Below are positions 4,980-7,702 of a DNA stretch of 7,702 bases, piece after piece; within the stretch, counting starts at the first letter, position 1; every line of letters starts with the position of its first letter. The stretch comes from Acidimicrobiaceae bacterium (GTDB lineage Bacteria; Actinomycetota; Acidimicrobiia; Acidimicrobiales; RAAP-2). The stretch covers positions 2,704-10,405 of the forward strand of contig PMAL01000063.1 of the NCBI GenBank assembly GCA_003152555.1, read 5' to 3'. A program made the translations under genes and the position numbers. Below the pieces are notes generated by a model. That model saw nothing but the letters and a program-made list of their open reading frames with translations. It was not told the origin of the DNA and made no database searches.

Positions 4980-6221
4980 ATGCCCTACGAATTCACCACG
5001 CGAGGACTCGAAGTACAAGAGTCCGTGCGCCAGTTCATTGACGACACAATCTCTCCCAACGAAGAGATTTACTACGTCCAACTCGAGGACGTGGGACCGG
5101 ACGGTTATCCACCGGTGCTCGACAAGATGAAATCGGCGGCGCAATCTAAGGGCCTGTGGAATCTCTTCTTGCCCCATCTACGTGCCGACTCCCCGGGCAC
5201 GCCGCTGTCGAACTTGGACTACGCGCCAATTTCCGAGATGCTCGGCAAGGTCTCATTCGCGTCCGAAGTGCTCAACTGCAACGCGCCCGACACCGGCAAC
5301 ATGGAGGTGCTGCATCACTTCGGGTCCGACGCCATCAAGGCGCAGTGGCTCGTGCCGCTGCTCGCCGGCGAGATCCGCAGCGCCTTTTGCATGACCGAGC
5401 CCGACTCGTCGTCCTCGGACGCCACCAACATTGCGATGTCGATCGACCGTGACGGCGACGAGTACGTGCTGAACGGACGCAAGTGGTTCAGCTCCGGCGC
5501 TCGTGCCGAGCGTTGCAAGGTGTTCATCGTCATGGGCAAGACCAACCCCAACGCGTCACGTCACTTGCAACAGTCCATGATCGTGGTGCCCAAGGACACG
5601 CCCGGGGTCGAGTTAGGGCTCGACCCGCACGTCTTTGGCTACGTCGACCGCGGCGGACACCCCGAGGTGATCTACCGCAACGTGCGCGTACCGGTGGGCA
5701 ATCTCCTGGGCGAAGAGGGCAGCGGCTTTGCCATCTCGCAGGCGCGCCTCGGACCGGGCCGGATACATCACTGCATGCGCTCGATCGGCGTGGCCGAGCG
5801 GGCGCTCGAACTCATGGTGATTCGCTCGCTCGAGCGCAGCACGTTCGGCACCAGCCTCGCGCAAAAGGGTCTCATCCAGGACTGGATTGCCGAGTCGCGC
5901 ATCGAGATCGACATGGCGCGCGAATACGTGCTGAAGACCGCTTACCTGATGGACACCGTGGGCAACAAGGCGGCCGCGACGGAAATCTCCGGCATCAAGG
6001 TCGCCATCCCCAACATGACGCTCAAGGTCATCGACCGCGCCATCCAGGTGCACGGTGCCGCCGGCGTGAGCCAGTACTACCCGCTCGCCCACATGTACGC
6101 GGGCACACGAACGCTACGCATCGCTGACGGACCCGACGAGGTGCACAAGATGACGATCGCCCGACGCGAAATCCTCAAGCACCAGCCGGGATTTCACATG
6201 CAGCGTCCCGCCGACAAGTAG
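4980..6221 (+). CDS. Acyl-CoA dehydrogenase, ACAD10/11-like FadE
   Basis: The product is 413 residues, the usual full length of a single-module FAD-dependent acyl-CoA dehydrogenase, which forms the 2,3-enoyl-CoA and passes electrons to ETF. The order is standard: N-terminal helical domain (about 1-130), beta domain with AFCMTEPDSSSSDATNI (135-151, flavin/substrate contact) and YVLNGRKWFSSGA (162-174), then the C-terminal helical domain with RLGPGRIHHCMR (256-267), QVHGAAGVSQYYPLA (356-370) and RIADGPDEVHK (380-390). The GGHPEVIYRNVRVPVGNLLG segment (225-244) and the DGPDEVH ending mark the ACAD10/11 type. At the place where MCAD-type enzymes carry the catalytic Glu (YEGT), this protein has D383. 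The substrate chain length cannot be read. ATG 4980 has only a weak ACAGGA 7-8 nt upstream. The gene converges on katG with a 23-bp gap. Confidence 0.92.
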   Translation: MPYEFTTRGLEVQESVRQFIDDTISPNEEIYYVQLEDVGPDGYPPVLDKMKSAAQSKGLWNLFLPHLRADSPGTPLSNLDYAPISEMLGKVSFASEVLNCNAPDTGNMEVLHHFGSDAIKAQWLVPLLAGEIRSAFCMTEPDSSSSDATNIAMSIDRDGDEYVLNGRKWFSSGARAERCKVFIVMGKTNPNASRHLQQSMIVVPKDTPGVELGLDPHVFGYVDRGGHPEVIYRNVRVPVGNLLGEEGSGFAISQARLGPGRIHHCMRSIGVAERALELMVIRSLERSTFGTSLAQKGLIQDWIAESRIEIDMAREYVLKTAYLMDTVGNKAAATEISGIKVAIPNMTLKVIDRAIQVHGAAGVSQYYPLAHMYAGTRTLRIADGPDEVHKMTIARREILKHQPGFHMQRPADK

Positions 6222-6244
6222 AGCGTCGACGTGCTTCGTCGCAA

Positions 6245-7702
6245 TTACCTGAGATCGAACCGGTCGAGACTCATCACCTTGTCCCACGCGGACACAAAAT
6301 CGCGTACGAACTTCTCTTTGGCGTCGTTGCTCGCGTAGACCTCGGCGAGGGCTCGCAGTTGCGAGTTCGATCCAAATATGAGGTCGGCGCGACTGGCCGT
6401 CCACGTAAGCGCGCCGGTCTTACGATTTAGGCCCTCGTACGAGTCACCAGCTGCCTGCCACTTTGTGCTCATGTCGAGCAAGTTGACGAAGAAATCATTC
6501 GTCAACGTCTCGGGCCTCGTCGTCAAGACGCCCAGTGGGGACTGTTCAAAGTTGGCATCAAGAACACGCATACCGCCTAGCAGCACGGTCATCTCCGGAG
6601 CGGTCAGATTCAGCAAAAACGCCTTTTCCAGAAGCAATTCCTCCGCGCTTCGAGGATGATCGGGGCTGAGATAATTGCGGAAGCCGTCGGCACTTGGCTC
6701 CAGCACTGCGAAGGACTCAACGTCGGTTTGTTCCTGGGTGGCGTCAGCGCGACCGGGTTGGAAAGGAACCACGACGTCGTGTCCCGCGTTCTTGGCCGCC
6801 TTTTCGACACCGGCGCAGCCGCCCAACACAATGAGGTCGGCCAGCGAGACCTTCTTCGCGTCACTGCGCGAGTTGTTGAACTCTCGCTGTATCCCTTCCA
6901 AGGTCGCTAACACGCTCTCGAGTTCCGCGGGCGTGTTCGATTTCCAATCCTTTTGGGGAGCGAGGCGGATGCGCGCACCATTGGCGCCACCTCGCTTATC
7001 CGTGCCACGGAATGTTGCGGCGGAACTCCACGCGGTCGAGACCAGTTGCGGAATCGAAATCCCCGAAGCCAGGATCTTCGCCTTCAGTTCGCCAATTTCT
7101 TTCTCGCCAATCAACTCGTGCGTGACGTCGGGAATGGGGTCCTGCCAGAGCTGCGGCTCACTGGGCACCAACGCGCCGAGCCCGAGCACGTAGGGTCCCA
7201 GGTCGCGGTGCGTCAACTTGTACCACGCCTTGGCAAAGACGTCGGCGAACTCGTCGGGGTTCTCATGAAAATGCTTCGAGATCTTCTCGTACACCGGGTC
7301 GAAGCGCAGGGCCAGGTCCGTGGTCATCATGGTGGGCGCGTGACGCTTGGTTGGATCGTGGGCGTCGGGAACGGTGTTCGCGCCCGCGCCATCCTTCGGC
7401 TTCCACTGCGTGGCTCCCGCGGGGCTCTTTGCTTGTTCCCACTCGAAGCCAAACAGGATGTCGAAAAAGGTGTTGTCCCACTTGGTCGGGGTGGTCGTCC
7501 AGGCACCTTCAAGTCCGCTGCCGATGGTGTGTACACCGCTACCCGTGCCGAACGTGTTCGACCAACCTAATCCTTGCTCTTCGAGTTCCGCGCCCTCAGG
7601 TTCGCGCCCGCCGTGGAGGTTGGGGTCAGCGGCGCCGTGGGTCTTGCCAAACGTGTGACCACCCGCAATCAGCGCCACCGTCTCCTCGTCGTTCATCGCC
7701 AT
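6245..7702 (-). CDS. katG: Catalase-peroxidase KatG, 5' end beyond window (partial)
   Basis: The 485 visible codons match the KatG family throughout, from about residue 255 of the 740-residue mycobacterial protein to the stop. KatG is a haem enzyme that removes hydrogen peroxide as catalase and broad peroxidase. The first visible Met (7702-7700) lines up with M255 of the Met-Tyr-Trp cofactor, so it is not a start codon. The proximal haem ligand is H16 in GGHTFGKTHG, equal to H270. S62 equals S315, W68 equals the proximal W321, D129 equals D381, and R166 in THRDLGP equals the mobile R418. The second, haem-free domain follows, with RGTDKRGGANGARIRL (232-247), LADLIVLGGCA and QEQTDVESFAVLEP. The ending AWDKVMSLDRFDLR is the conserved terminus. 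No lesion is seen. The promoter and any furA/oxyR neighbour lie outside the window. Confidence 0.97.
   Translation of the reverse strand: MAMNDEETVALIAGGHTFGKTHGAADPNLHGGREPEGAELEEQGLGWSNTFGTGSGVHTIGSGLEGAWTTTPTKWDNTFFDILFGFEWEQAKSPAGATQWKPKDGAGANTVPDAHDPTKRHAPTMMTTDLALRFDPVYEKISKHFHENPDEFADVFAKAWYKLTHRDLGPYVLGLGALVPSEPQLWQDPIPDVTHELIGEKEIGELKAKILASGISIPQLVSTAWSSAATFRGTDKRGGANGARIRLAPQKDWKSNTPAELESVLATLEGIQREFNNSRSDAKKVSLADLIVLGGCAGVEKAAKNAGHDVVVPFQPGRADATQEQTDVESFAVLEPSADGFRNYLSPDHPRSAEELLLEKAFLLNLTAPEMTVLLGGMRVLDANFEQSPLGVLTTRPETLTNDFFVNLLDMSTKWQAAGDSYEGLNRKTGALTWTASRADLIFGSNSQLRALAEVYASNDAKEKFVRDFVSAWDKVMSLDRFDLR

Noticed and set aside
5483..6127. 214-residue plus-strand frame inside the dehydrogenase gene
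   Set aside because: Arg/Gly/His-rich composition typical of an alternate frame of a GC-rich gene; the dehydrogenase frame is unambiguous.
6222..6244. Small stem CGACG-TGCTT-CGTCG between the dehydrogenase and katG as terminator
   Set aside because: Only 5 bp with no T-run on either side; too weak to call.
6279..6295. Third near-copy of the inverted repeat (TTGTC-N7-GACAC)
   Set aside because: It lies in the conserved C-terminal coding sequence of KatG (SAWDKVM region) and has one arm mismatch, so it is explained by protein conservation.
7700..7702. ATG at the right edge as the start of katG
   Set aside because: It aligns with the internal cofactor Met (M255 in the mycobacterial enzyme); the preceding 250 or so residues, including the distal haem site, are simply outside the window.
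1..7702. tRNA, rRNA, CRISPR, insertion sequence or prophage signals
   Set aside because: I saw no cloverleaf-like segment in the gaps, no regularly spaced repeats, no transposase or integrase frame and no terminal inverted repeats.

Overview
The window carries eight protein-coding genes, two of them cut by the window edges, and no RNA gene, insertion sequence or CRISPR array that I can see. Base composition is fairly GC-rich. The protein set suggests a free-living, aerobic, GC-rich bacterium, most likely an actinobacterium: a KatG whose residues line up closely with the mycobacterial enzyme, a FadE-type acyl-CoA dehydrogenase of the ACAD10/11 branch, and a small SHOCT membrane protein. An Acidimicrobiia-like lineage is a guess. 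There is no marker gene here to fix the taxon.

Layout, left to right: (1) the N-terminal part of a secreted glycine-rich protein on the minus strand (1-689), apparently starting at CTG, with two overlapping inverted repeats in its leader. (2) A small plus-strand SHOCT-domain membrane protein with a His-rich linker (940-1248) behind a readable promoter. (3) A UPF0173/UlaG-like metallo-beta-lactamase-fold hydrolase (1379-2146). (4) An AI-2E/PerM-family membrane protein on minus (2160-3290). (5) A GNAT acetyltransferase on plus (3428-3955). (6) A Nit1-like carbon-nitrogen hydrolase on minus (4007-4861). (7) An acyl-CoA dehydrogenase on plus (4980-6221). (8) The C-terminal two thirds of catalase-peroxidase KatG on minus (6245-7702).

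The strands alternate almost gene by gene, giving three tight convergent pairs (gaps of 13, 51 and 23 bp) and three divergent pairs. There is therefore no operon in view. Apart from SHOCT-hydrolase, each gene must be its own transcription unit, and I see no single pathway linking them. General maintenance fits best: peroxide detoxification (KatG), metabolite repair or amide hydrolysis (Nit-like), and fatty acyl-CoA oxidation.

No obvious new defence or mobile system is present. The most interesting signals are regulatory. A 17-bp inverted repeat (TTGTC-N7-GACAA) occurs in two separate intergenic regions, 14/17 identical (915-931 and 3373-3389). Two mutually exclusive hairpins precede the glycine-rich gene, an 11-bp direct repeat lies in the nitrilase/dehydrogenase divergent region, and a perfect GC-rich hairpin abuts the SHOCT promoter.
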